Source: Maribacter sp044594925
GTDB taxonomy: Bacteria; Bacteroidota; Bacteroidia; Flavobacteriales; Flavobacteriaceae
Direction of reading: 5' to 3'
DNA length: 64,000 bases
Assembly: GCF_044594925.1 (NCBI RefSeq)
Contig: NZ_CP138991.1
Span: 2,666,001 to 2,730,000 of the forward strand
Shown piece after piece: positions 54,581 through 62,320 of the stretch. The notes beneath the pieces were generated by a model, which was not told where the DNA came from, ran no database searches, and saw only the letters and a list, made by a program, of their open reading frames with translations. Both the position numbers and the translations under genes were made by a program. Numbering within the stretch: the first letter of the stretch is position 1; the number at the start of each line of letters is the position of its first letter.

Positions 54581-55090
54581 ATGAAAAAAACAATACTACG
54601 TTTCGGTCTTTATGGGGTTATCACCATTTGTCTCTTATCTATTTTGATTTGGAGCCTAGTAAAGGTTGTTGATAATACCACGGGAGAAATCATTGGCTAT
54701 TCGTCAATGGTAGTATCACTTCTCTTCGTTTTTTTCGGTATTAAACATTTTCGAGATAGAGAAAACAATGGAGTAGTAACATTCGCTAAAGCCCTGCTCA
54801 TTGGTGTACTAATCAGTCTAATAGTTTCTGTGGCTTTCGGAATATTGGATATCATTTACGTAAAATTCGTAAATCCTGATTTTATGACCGATTATTATGA
54901 GGGTATGCTTGAACAAGCGCAAACTTTACCTGCAGAAGAATTTGAGATTCGAAAAGAAGAATTAAACGCTGAAAAAGAAATGTTCTTGAATCCGTTCATG
55001 CATTTTTTCATTATGTCTATGATGGTTTTTGTAATTGGTTTTATAATTTCATTGCTTTCAGCATTGCTACTTCAACGTAAAAACAACTAG
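54581..55090 (+). CDS. DUF4199 membrane protein
   Basis: A 169-residue inner-membrane protein. From the ATG at 54581 the chain starts MKKTILRFGLYG; the TTG at 54533 would put the promoter inside the gene. Four hydrophobic helices are seen: about 5-30, 40-55, 70-95 and 135-165. Between helices 3 and 4 is a charged segment (NPDFMTDYYEGMLEQ and EEFEIRKEELNAEKEMF). This is the layout of DUF4199 proteins of Bacteroidota, whose function is unknown. It is probably controlled by the LuxR-type gene just upstream; the next gene begins 1 nt after its stop. Confidence 0.8.
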   Translation: MKKTILRFGLYGVITICLLSILIWSLVKVVDNTTGEIIGYSSMVVSLLFVFFGIKHFRDRENNGVVTFAKALLIGVLISLIVSVAFGILDIIYVKFVNPDFMTDYYEGMLEQAQTLPAEEFEIRKEELNAEKEMFLNPFMHFFIMSMMVFVIGFIISLLSALLLQRKNN

Positions 55091-55091
55091 C

Positions 55092-55547
55092 ATGAACTAC
55101 AAGGCAGATTCACCAGACGACTACATCAAACAGCTACCTGAAGACCGACAACCGGTTCTAACCAAATTACGTGAGCTTATTTCAAAGAACCTTCCTGAAG
55201 GTTTTAAAGAACAAATGAGTTATGGCATGTTAGGTTGGGTGGTACCGCATTCAATCTACCCTGATGGCTATCATTGCGATACCAAACTCCCGTTACCATT
55301 CATTAACCTCGCCTCACAAAAGAATTTCGTGGCTTTATATCATTCTGGAATTTATGCCGATACTAAGTTACATGATTGGTTTGTAGACGAATACCCTAAA
55401 CATGTCAAGACCAAATTAGATATAGGCAAAAGTTGTGTCCGTTTTAAGAATATGGAAACCATTCCCTACGAACTTATTGGAGAACTCTGTACCAAGATGA
55501 GCGTAAAAGATTGGGTAAGCCTTTACGAAAAGAATACAAAAAGATGA
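55092..55547 (+). CDS. DUF1801 protein (YdhG/iron-chaperone-like)
   Basis: A 151-residue cytoplasmic protein. The DUF1801 pattern is clear: PDDYIKQLPEDRQPVLTKLR, MSYGMLGWVVPHSIYP, LPFINLASQKNFVALYHSG and SCVRFKNMETIPYELIGEL. The family includes the B. subtilis YdhG-like proteins and frataxin-like iron chaperones, but no reaction is proven. It starts 1 nt after DUF4199, so the two are probably on one transcript. Confidence 0.85.
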   Translation: MNYKADSPDDYIKQLPEDRQPVLTKLRELISKNLPEGFKEQMSYGMLGWVVPHSIYPDGYHCDTKLPLPFINLASQKNFVALYHSGIYADTKLHDWFVDEYPKHVKTKLDIGKSCVRFKNMETIPYELIGELCTKMSVKDWVSLYEKNTKR

Positions 55548-55589
55548 CTTAAATACGTCATAAATCACAAACTTCTAAAGAACTAGAAA

Positions 55590-55976
55590 ATGAAAAATAG
55601 AGTAACAGGGCTGGGTGGTTTCTTTTTTAAGACCAAGGACCCGAATAAAATTAAAGATTGGTATGGCAACCATTTGGGTCTGAATACGGATCAATACGGT
55701 TGTACATTTTGGTGGAAGGACAAGGAGGGTAATGACTGCTCCACACAATGGAGTCCTATGAATGCTGATACAGAATATTTTAAACCAAGCACCTCATCTT
55801 TTATGATGAACTTTAGGGTAGAGAACCTCATAGAACTGCTCAAAGTTTTAAAGGAAGAAGGGGTAACCGTCGTAGGGGAAGTGGAGGAATACAGCTATGG
55901 CAAATTCGGGTGGATACTAGACCCGGACGGGAACAAATTAGAACTTTGGGAACCTATTGATAAAGCTTTTCTATAA
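55590..55976 (+). CDS. VOC-family protein, bleomycin-resistance/glyoxalase-like
   Basis: A 128-residue glyoxalase-fold protein. The N-terminal half has RVTGLGGFFFKTKDPNKIKDWY followed by HLGLNTDQYGCTFWWKD. The second half has FMMNFRVENLIELLKVLKEEG, and the closing WILDPDGNKLELWEP with the ligand Glu. The DPDGNKLELW ending is a hallmark of small metal-binding VOC proteins. The substrate is unknown. Confidence 0.85.
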   Translation: MKNRVTGLGGFFFKTKDPNKIKDWYGNHLGLNTDQYGCTFWWKDKEGNDCSTQWSPMNADTEYFKPSTSSFMMNFRVENLIELLKVLKEEGVTVVGEVEEYSYGKFGWILDPDGNKLELWEPIDKAFL

Positions 55977-56030
55977 TAGCCATTAATTTGTTACATTTAG
56001 AAAGATTTTAACCACCAAAAAACAATTAAA

Positions 56031-56525
56031 ATGTCAGAAGAGAACAAAGACCTTGGGGATAAAGCGGAAGATGCGTTTGATGCGGCCAAGGATAAAGCAA
56101 AAGATTTAGGAGATAAAGCAGAGGATGCCTTTGACGATGCTAAAGAAAAAGCTGGTGATTTTGCGGACAAAGCAGAAGAAGCCGCAAAGGATTTTAAAGA
56201 AGATGTCAAAGAAACTTTTGACCCTAATAACCCTGATAGTGGAAAAACCATAGCAATCATAGCACATTTGACTTTAGTAGGTTGGGTTATTGCCTACTTT
56301 ATGAACAGTAGTAACAAAACTGAAATAGGGGCATTTTATTTAAGACAGGTCCTCGGAATTATGTTGTTAGGATTAGTTTTAAGTTTAATTCCAATTCTGA
56401 ATCTAATAGCTTGGGTACTTCCTCTTGTGTTATGGTTAATGAGTCTTATCAGCTGTATAAATGGAGAACAAAAACCAGTATTTTTGGTAGGTACTTATTT
56501 CCAAGATTGGTTTAAAGGCCTTTAA
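56031..56525 (+). CDS. Membrane protein with LEA-like N-terminal repeats (DUF4870-like)
   Basis: A 164-residue protein. Residues about 5-70 are very hydrophilic, 11-residue-type repeats (GDKAEDAFDAAKDKAKDLG, then GDKAEDAFDDAKEKAGDFA) resembling late-embryogenesis-abundant helices. After DPNNPDSGK come three hydrophobic helices (about 83-95, 108-125 and 130-150). HLTLVGWVIAYF and FYLRQVLGIML are like the DUF4870 core. Combining a charged amphipathic tail with a small membrane domain suggests a stress-related role (inference). Confidence 0.75.
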   Translation: MSEENKDLGDKAEDAFDAAKDKAKDLGDKAEDAFDDAKEKAGDFADKAEEAAKDFKEDVKETFDPNNPDSGKTIAIIAHLTLVGWVIAYFMNSSNKTEIGAFYLRQVLGIMLLGLVLSLIPILNLIAWVLPLVLWLMSLISCINGEQKPVFLVGTYFQDWFKGL

Positions 56526-56530
56526 ATACT

Positions 56531-56564
56531 AAAAAGTCAGATTTTCTAAAGTCTGACTTTTTTT
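56531..56564 (+). terminator. Terminator after the LEA-like gene
   Basis: AAAAAGTCAGA and TCTGACTTTTT form an 11-bp stem followed by more T. It separates this gene from the ArsR operon. Confidence 0.85.
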
Positions 56565-56582
56565 ATTCATTTTATTATCGTA

Positions 56583-56594
56583 ATATTGCAATAT
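56583..56594. promoter_or_regulatory. Perfect 12-bp palindrome upstream of arsR, candidate operator
   Basis: ATATTGCAATAT lies 14-25 bp before the arsR ATG. A short AT-rich palindrome in this place is typical for an ArsR/SmtB autoregulatory site. Confidence 0.5.
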
Positions 56595-56607
56595 ATAAAT
56601 ATATTAC

Positions 56608-56931
56608 ATGGGTGTAACCAAGACACAAATATTCAATACAAAACAGAATGAGCTTGCTACCATATTCAAAGTACTTTCCAATCCTGCCAGGATTGCCATA
56701 CTACAATATATTAGTACGCAAGAAGCCTGTATCTGTAATGACATTGTAGATGAAATAGGTTTGGCGCAACCCACCATCTCCCAACATTTAAAGGAGTTAA
56801 AAAGTATTGACCTGATTACCGGGGAAATTGAGGGCAAGCGGGTTTGCTATTGCATAAACCTTAAGAAATGGAAGAAAATACAAGACCTTCTCAATTCCTT
56901 TTTTGATAAAACTAAATTTAATTGCTGTTAA
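56608..56931 (+). CDS. ArsR-family repressor with C-terminal Cys-Cys
   Basis: A winged-helix metalloregulator of 107 residues. The core runs LATIFKVLSNPARIAILQYI, then the region ACICNDIVDEIGLAQPTISQ with the recognition helix, then the wing GEIEGKRVCYCIN. Cysteines are at 41, 43, 80, 82, 106 and 107. The classical ELCVCDL site is replaced by ACICNDI, so C41/C43 keep a CxC pattern and the vicinal C106-C107 add a second thiol site, as in unusual As(III) sensors. It leads the four-gene operon and probably binds the palindrome upstream. The inducer is not proven. Confidence 0.88.
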   Translation: MGVTKTQIFNTKQNELATIFKVLSNPARIAILQYISTQEACICNDIVDEIGLAQPTISQHLKELKSIDLITGEIEGKRVCYCINLKKWKKIQDLLNSFFDKTKFNCC

Positions 56932-56941
56932 AACATAAACT

Positions 56942-57430
56942 ATGAAAACAAACGAATTTTTATCGCTCTTAAAAGAAAATCCCAACAAAAGTCTTCTTTT
57001 TGAATACAAAGAAGGTCAGTTCGTAGGTGCTAATTACCACATTACTGAAATAAAGAACATCACGATAGATTCAGTCGACTGTGGTGCTGGGGTAGATTTC
57101 TGGAAAGAAACCATAATTCAGCTTTGGGAAAGCCCAGACGAGCATGAAAAAGAAGAATACATGTCTGCCTACAAGGCCTTGGGTATTTTGAACAAAGTAG
57201 ACAACATCAAGCCTATGGAAAGAGAGGTCGAAGTAAAATTCGAGTACAGCAATGCCAATTTTCACACAGCGCAGTTATTTGTGGCTGATTTTACAATTGA
57301 TGAAAACAACCTGGCAATGAAACTTTCCATTGAAAAAACGGATTGTAAAGCACGCGAAACATGTGGAGTTCCTGTTGCTTTAGAAGCTAATGAAGCATCT
57401 AGCTGCGCTCCAGGTGGAGGTTGCTGCTAA
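56942..57430 (+). CDS. DUF6428-like protein with Cys-rich C-terminus
   Basis: A 162-residue protein resembling DUF6428 (name from memory), a family I associate with arsR neighbourhoods in Flavobacteria. The first 120 residues have NYHITEIKNITIDSVDCG and DFWKETIIQLWESPDEHE. The last 35 residues are rich in Cys: DCKARETCGVP and SSCAPGGGCC. The tail could carry a thiophilic metal or metalloid such as As(III). No signal peptide. It starts 10 nt after arsR, so it is surely on the same message. The role, as chaperone or buffer, is inferred. Confidence 0.7.
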   Translation: MKTNEFLSLLKENPNKSLLFEYKEGQFVGANYHITEIKNITIDSVDCGAGVDFWKETIIQLWESPDEHEKEEYMSAYKALGILNKVDNIKPMEREVEVKFEYSNANFHTAQLFVADFTIDENNLAMKLSIEKTDCKARETCGVPVALEANEASSCAPGGGCC

Positions 57431-57447
57431 CAATAAAGCACTGAGCT

Positions 57448-58020
57448 ATGGAAATTCTATTTACACTAAGTACGGCTTGTATAGTATTATTTATGATACT
57501 CGCAACCTATGATGGATTTTATCTACACATTTTCAAATATGGGCTTTTTAATCATGAAGAGAGTGTTTTTGAACACAAAACTCACGCGGTAAGAGCTGTA
57601 CTTTTTCCGTTAATCGTCTGGGCACTTTTCATCAATGAAGCTAACTTTCCGCTTTTCTTAGCTGGGCTTGCATTAGTTGCTTTAGATTTAGTGGTTTTAA
57701 GCGTAGATGCCTACTCCGAAAAGGAAAGTCGCAATTTTATGGGTGGCCTACCCAGATGGGAATATATCATCCACCTTTTTTCGAATGCATTTCACTTCGC
57801 CGCGATTATTCTGGTTTTAGCGCTTAAAATAAAAGTAACTGAAGCAGGATTGGTCTTCGTTACTACTTTTGCAGACTCAATGGCAAAAGAACTGTTCACT
57901 TTCGTCAGCATAAATATCATTCCAGGAGCCATTGTTCTTGCGCTATTGCACTTTGCTTTACTACTAAAAGTACCTCAGTCGGTATGGAATAGCTATAGAA
58001 CCAAAATTACGTGTTGTTGA
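57448..58020 (+). CDS. Polytopic membrane protein with C-terminal Cys-Cys
   Basis: I do not recognise a family. The 190-residue chain has five or six hydrophobic segments (about 3-20, 48-65, 66-85, 108-125, 130-145 and 156-175). The first loop holds FNHEESVFEHKTHAVRAV with histidines that could bind a metal. The chain ends ITCC. It lies 17 nt after the DUF6428-like gene and 1 nt before the acetyltransferase gene. In an ArsR operon it could be a transporter or permease, but it is far too small for ArsB or ACR3. Confidence 0.65.
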   Translation: MEILFTLSTACIVLFMILATYDGFYLHIFKYGLFNHEESVFEHKTHAVRAVLFPLIVWALFINEANFPLFLAGLALVALDLVVLSVDAYSEKESRNFMGGLPRWEYIIHLFSNAFHFAAIILVLALKIKVTEAGLVFVTTFADSMAKELFTFVSINIIPGAIVLALLHFALLLKVPQSVWNSYRTKITCC

Positions 58021-58021
58021 T

Positions 58022-58534
58022 ATGAAACAAGAAAACACGGTTTCGGTTAGACCCATGCTAGCTGATGATTGGAATGCCGTTTCAAAAATCTATGCCGAAG
58101 GAATAGCCACAGGTTTTGCCACTTTTGAAACAGAAATACCTTCGTACTTGGATTGGGATAAGGCGCATTTACCAACTTGTAGGTTGGTTGCCGTGCAGCA
58201 AGATAGTGTTGTTGGTTGGGCGGCTCTTTCTCCCGTCTCTGGCCGATGTGTTTATGGCGGCGTTGCCGAAGTTAGTGTATATATCGGTAAAAACTCCAGA
58301 GGTTATGGAGTGGGCAAGCTTCTTATGAAACACCTTATTGTTGAAAGTGAAAACGAGGGTTTATGGACCTTGCAATCTGGTATTTTCCCTGAAAACAAAA
58401 TCAGTATTACACTACATGAAAAAGTGGGCTTTCGTTACATTGGTAAACGAGAAAGAGTTGGAAAAACCAGAGATGGTATTTGGAAAGACAATCTCCTTTT
58501 TGAACGACGCAGTACTGAAGTTGGCGTAGATTAA
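58022..58534 (+). CDS. GNAT acetyltransferase, phosphinothricin/ArsN type
   Basis: A 170-residue GCN5-related N-acetyltransferase of the PAT/ArsN branch, which acetylates the amino group of glutamate analogues such as phosphinothricin or arsinothricin. Typical sequence: IYAEGIATGFATFETEIPSY, VGWAALSPVSGR, AEVSVYIGKNSRGYGVGKLL (the acetyl-CoA loop), LQSGIFPENKISITLHEKVG and the end DGIWKDNLLFERR. This is very close to the family pattern. Placed at the end of an arsR-led operon, an arsenical substrate is attractive, but methionine sulfoximine-type acids are equally possible. Its stop overlaps the convergent acyltransferase gene by 4 bp. Confidence 0.85.
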   Translation: MKQENTVSVRPMLADDWNAVSKIYAEGIATGFATFETEIPSYLDWDKAHLPTCRLVAVQQDSVVGWAALSPVSGRCVYGGVAEVSVYIGKNSRGYGVGKLLMKHLIVESENEGLWTLQSGIFPENKISITLHEKVGFRYIGKRERVGKTRDGIWKDNLLFERRSTEVGVD

Positions 58535-60354
58535 GTCGCTCCTTTTTCTTTAGGTTGCGTTTCTGTCAACTTACGTTCCAGCTCGGCCTGAAATTCTTCC
58601 ATAACTGGCTTTACGGTACTTTCTGGAAGGTCGGAGATTTTAATGTACATTAACCCATCTACCGAGTTATTGAACAAAGGATCTACGTTAAAGGCAACGA
58701 CTTTTGCATTTTGTTTGATGTATTTTTTTATCAATACCGGCAAACGCAAACTGCCCGGTTCTACCTCTTCTATTAAACGGTCGAACTTATTTAAATCGGC
58801 CTGGGTTTCATCAAAAACAAATTCCTTATCGGCATCATTGAGTTTAACCTTGAATTCTTTTTTAGGTCTAATGTACTGAGCCACATAAGGATCCCAATAA
58901 TTAGACTTCATGAACTCTATCATCAGGGACTTGGAGAAATTTGAAAATTGATTACTTATGCTTACACCACCGATTAAGTATTTATGTTCCGGATGTCTTA
59001 ACGTTGTGTGTACAATGCCTTTCCAAAGTAAAAACAATGGCATGGGTTTCTGTTGATATTCCTTAACGATATAGGCTCGTCCCATCTCTATAGAATTCTG
59101 CATCATGCCGTACAATTCTGGTTCCACCCGAAATAAATCCTGAAGGTAAAAACCATCTATACCGTGTTCTGGAAAAATCTCCGCGCCCATACCCATCCTG
59201 TACGCTCCCACAATACATTTATCATCGCTATCCCAAAGAAAAAGGTGATGGTAGTAAGAATCGAACACATCTAAATCTATAGCGTTATTGGTGCCTTCAC
59301 CAATGGCCCTAAAAGTAATCTCTCGTTGCCGACCTATTTCTTTTAAAATAAACGGCATGTCTTTCTCTTTAGCCAGAAATACCTCATAGTTTTTACTTTG
59401 GAGTAGTCTACGATCCTTGTCCCTAAGTTTTTCAATTTCACCTTCCATAACCTCCTTCCGCATAGCGCTAGCAATTTTTTTTGGAGGTTTGGGAATTTTA
59501 AGCGTTGTTGGTATCTGATCTATGAGTCGCTCTTTCTCATAAGCATTTGAAAGGATATATGTTTTCTTTCTTAATAAATCCGTGTACTCCTCTAAACTCT
59601 TATGTTCTTTTTGAGATTTTACTGAAATAGGCTGCCCTATACGGACCTTAATAGGTCTGTTGCGCTGAGATAAGACCTGAGAAGGAATCAATGCTGTTCT
59701 AAAAATGGGGCTCCACTTAGATAGTCGGTAAAACAATTTACTATTCTTGGCGTGAAAATATATGGGTACCACGGGCACCTCTGCTTTTCGTATCAACTTC
59801 AACACCGCTTCTTCCCATGGTTTATCTACTAGTAACTTACCCTCTTTATGGGTAGAGACCTCCCCTGCCGGGAAAATTCCGAGCGGATGTCCGTTTCTTA
59901 CATGAATTAATGCATTCTTAAAACCAACTAAACTACTCTTCGCATCTTTGTGGTCTTCAAAAGGATTTACAGGAAGAATGTAAGGCGCTAAGGGTACCAT
60001 ACGCTGTAAAAGAAAGTTGGCCATGATCTTATAATCCTTACGCTGTGGCAACATCAATTTCATTAAAAGGATACCATCGATAGCCCCTAAAGGGTGATTA
60101 CTTATGGTAATATAGGATCCATCTTTAGGTAACCTTTTAAAATCCTCCTCGGGTATCTCATAATCAATCTCATAATGCTTTAAAATAGCTTTTGCGTAGT
60201 CATCACAATCTAGATGCGCTATTTTATCGTAAAAAGAATTTATGCTTGAAATTCTGGTAATTTTCATCAAGAGCCAGCCAATAAAAGTACCTACATAACC
60301 GTATTTAGATAAGTTGATAGCCTTTGCTATCTCTTTTGCGGTCACTAAACCCAT
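58531..60354 (-). CDS. Bifunctional acyltransferase, OlsF-like (PlsC-type plus OlsB-type domains)
   Basis: A 607-residue fusion. The N-terminal half is a lysophospholipid acyltransferase with NHPLGAIDG (H87, D93) and FPAGEVSTHKEG. The C-terminal half (about 325-540) is the OlsB/hemolysin-like GNAT domain: YEVFLAKEKDMPFILKEIGR, FDSYYHHLFLWD, VGAYRMG and GRAYIVKEYQ. Such fusions make ornithine or glycine lipids in Bacteroidota, attaching one fatty acid in amide and one in ester linkage; F. johnsoniae OlsF is the known example. The amino acid used here is not determined. No membrane helix needed. Confidence 0.85.
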   Translation of the reverse strand: MGLVTAKEIAKAINLSKYGYVGTFIGWLLMKITRISSINSFYDKIAHLDCDDYAKAILKHYEIDYEIPEEDFKRLPKDGSYITISNHPLGAIDGILLMKLMLPQRKDYKIMANFLLQRMVPLAPYILPVNPFEDHKDAKSSLVGFKNALIHVRNGHPLGIFPAGEVSTHKEGKLLVDKPWEEAVLKLIRKAEVPVVPIYFHAKNSKLFYRLSKWSPIFRTALIPSQVLSQRNRPIKVRIGQPISVKSQKEHKSLEEYTDLLRKKTYILSNAYEKERLIDQIPTTLKIPKPPKKIASAMRKEVMEGEIEKLRDKDRRLLQSKNYEVFLAKEKDMPFILKEIGRQREITFRAIGEGTNNAIDLDVFDSYYHHLFLWDSDDKCIVGAYRMGMGAEIFPEHGIDGFYLQDLFRVEPELYGMMQNSIEMGRAYIVKEYQQKPMPLFLLWKGIVHTTLRHPEHKYLIGGVSISNQFSNFSKSLMIEFMKSNYWDPYVAQYIRPKKEFKVKLNDADKEFVFDETQADLNKFDRLIEEVEPGSLRLPVLIKKYIKQNAKVVAFNVDPLFNNSVDGLMYIKISDLPESTVKPVMEEFQAELERKLTETQPKEKGAT

Positions 60355-60439
60355 AGAATGAAAATATTAGCGTGCGGTAAATATAGCAAAATCCCTAGTT
60401 GAGCCTGCTATTTTAACCTTTAAAAAATATTAAATCGTA

Positions 60440-61687
60440 CTACTTTACTACGAGTTGAACCGTTTCTTTTCCGCGCTGTTCTAGTAATATTTCATATCCA
60501 TTTTGCAAGGATTCAATAGATTTAGAATCAAAATGTCTAATAGTATATAGCGAAACATCTTCATGATGAACCACCTTAAATTTACTTTTAAGTTGATTTA
60601 AAAGGGGTTCCAGACCACCAAATTTATTATCTACGCAAACAGAAAAACTAATCGCAGAATTTTGGATTAAATCTACCTTCATTTTATGTTCATGGAATAG
60701 TTTAAACAGTGCACTGATACTATCCTCGACAATAAAAGAGAAATCCAAGGAGGATAATTTCATTAGAACTTGATTTTTTTTAACAATGAAACAAGGAACT
60801 TTTGGTTCTATTCCCACGCCCTTACCGACCGTAGTGCCATTGTTCTTTGGATTAATGAAGGATTTTACATGAAGTGGAATCTCCTTTCGTTGAAGCGGTT
60901 GCAGGGTTTTAGGGTGAATTACGGAAGCTCCATAAAAAGCTAATTCTATAGCTTCCCGATAAGAAATATTGTTCAAAAGTTGTGTCTCCTTGAAATACCT
61001 TGGGTCGGCATTCAGAACCCCTGGTACATCTTTCCAGATAGTAACGGAATCCGCATTTAGACAATATGCCAAAATAGCCGCCGTATAATCGGAGCCTTCT
61101 CTTCCTAGGGTAGTAGTAAAATTGTTGTCGTCACTCCCTAAAAAACCTTGGGTAATATTCAATATGCCTCTATTGATTTTTGAGATATTCTCTTGCGTTT
61201 TTTCCCAAGATACCGTCGTATCCCTATAAGTGTTATCGGTTTTAATGAAATTTCTAACATCTAACCAGTTATTACTTATCCCTATTTCCTGTAAGTATGA
61301 ACTGATTATTGTAGTAGAAATTAGCTCCCCGTAGCCTACGACTTGATCGTAAACAAAATTATAGTTTGGCGATTTGTTCCATGCAAGAAAACCAGTAACC
61401 TCGTCTACCAAGGCCTTCACTTCTTTATAAACTTGATGATGGGTATTAGGAAATAAATCATTTAAAATATCTTGATGATAATCCACAATTTCTTGAATAG
61501 TGCTAGCTATCTTGTTTTTATCTTCAAAATAAGCATCAACCACAGCCTCCATAGCGTTCGTAGTTTTGCCCATGGCAGAAACGACCAATATGGTATCCTC
61601 ATGACCAACCTCCTGCAACACTTTCACCACATTTTTTATACCAGCAGCATCTTTTACCGATGCTCCACCAAATTTAAAAACTCTCAT
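60440..61687 (-). CDS. lysC: Aspartate kinase
   Basis: It phosphorylates aspartate, the first step to lysine, methionine, threonine and diaminopimelate. The 415-residue monofunctional form starts MRVFKFGGASVKDA, with the kinase loop VSAMGKTTNAM. GREGSDYTAAILAYCL and WKDVPGVLNADPRYF follow. Two ACT-like domains make up the last 120 residues (LIQNSAISFSVCVD). It is slightly short for a class with two full ACT domains but has every catalytic motif. The gene is preceded by a GNAT gene and followed by a gap of 85 bp before the acyltransferase gene. Confidence 0.93.
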   Translation of the reverse strand: MRVFKFGGASVKDAAGIKNVVKVLQEVGHEDTILVVSAMGKTTNAMEAVVDAYFEDKNKIASTIQEIVDYHQDILNDLFPNTHHQVYKEVKALVDEVTGFLAWNKSPNYNFVYDQVVGYGELISTTIISSYLQEIGISNNWLDVRNFIKTDNTYRDTTVSWEKTQENISKINRGILNITQGFLGSDDNNFTTTLGREGSDYTAAILAYCLNADSVTIWKDVPGVLNADPRYFKETQLLNNISYREAIELAFYGASVIHPKTLQPLQRKEIPLHVKSFINPKNNGTTVGKGVGIEPKVPCFIVKKNQVLMKLSSLDFSFIVEDSISALFKLFHEHKMKVDLIQNSAISFSVCVDNKFGGLEPLLNQLKSKFKVVHHEDVSLYTIRHFDSKSIESLQNGYEILLEQRGKETVQLVVK

Positions 61688-61728
61688 AAAAATTTACTTT
61701 TCAATTTCTCGCATGCCGGCGAGGAGTA

Positions 61729-62208
61729 TTATATATTTTCTAAATACGCTTTTATTCCTTTCTCATCTAACTGCACCACATCCCAATCTCGCATTACATT
61801 GGCTCCTTTACTCTCATAGAAATTAATGGCTGGGTCATTCCAATCTATCACCTCCCAACTAATACGCTTTACACCCAAATCATTTCCATATTTCACCACT
61901 TCATTCAATAAAGCCGTTCCTAGACCTGTACCACGCATCTCTTTCGTTACAATAAGGTCTTCTAGATGAATAACAGGTCCTTTCCAAGTAGAGTATCTAG
62001 GGTAGATCAAAGCCATTCCTACAATATTCCCCTCAAGTTCAGCAACAAAACAATGAAACAAAGGTTTCTCCTTAAAACCATCGCAAATTAAATCATCCGC
62101 AGTAAGCTCCACGGCATCTGCCTCCTTTTCAAATCGGGCCAGTTCGTTAATTAATTCAAGAACACTAGCCATGTCTTTTTCTTGAGCAGTTCTGATGGTA
62201 TAGTCCAT
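61729..62208 (-). CDS. GNAT acetyltransferase, SSAT-like
   Basis: A 159-residue GNAT of the diamine/spermidine acetyltransferase-like group: MDYTIRTAQEKDMASVLELI, ELARFEKEADAVELTADDL and LEDLIVTKEMRGTGLGTALL (acetyl-CoA loop). ISWEVIDWNDPAINFYESKG is the end of the fold. I use the ATG at 62208; an earlier ATG at 62229 adds only MCFICNN, which is not family-like. It may acetylate a polyamine or small amine. It is 41 nt upstream of aspartate kinase on the same strand. Confidence 0.88.
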   Translation of the reverse strand: MDYTIRTAQEKDMASVLELINELARFEKEADAVELTADDLICDGFKEKPLFHCFVAELEGNIVGMALIYPRYSTWKGPVIHLEDLIVTKEMRGTGLGTALLNEVVKYGNDLGVKRISWEVIDWNDPAINFYESKGANVMRDWDVVQLDEKGIKAYLENI

Positions 62209-62320
62209 ATTGTTACAAATAAAACACAAAGTTATAAATTTAAAAAATGTAAAACTGTCGAAAACGATGTAGTTTCACAAAATACCCGATATTTGTGGTC
62301 TAAACCTAACTTCTTTTTCG

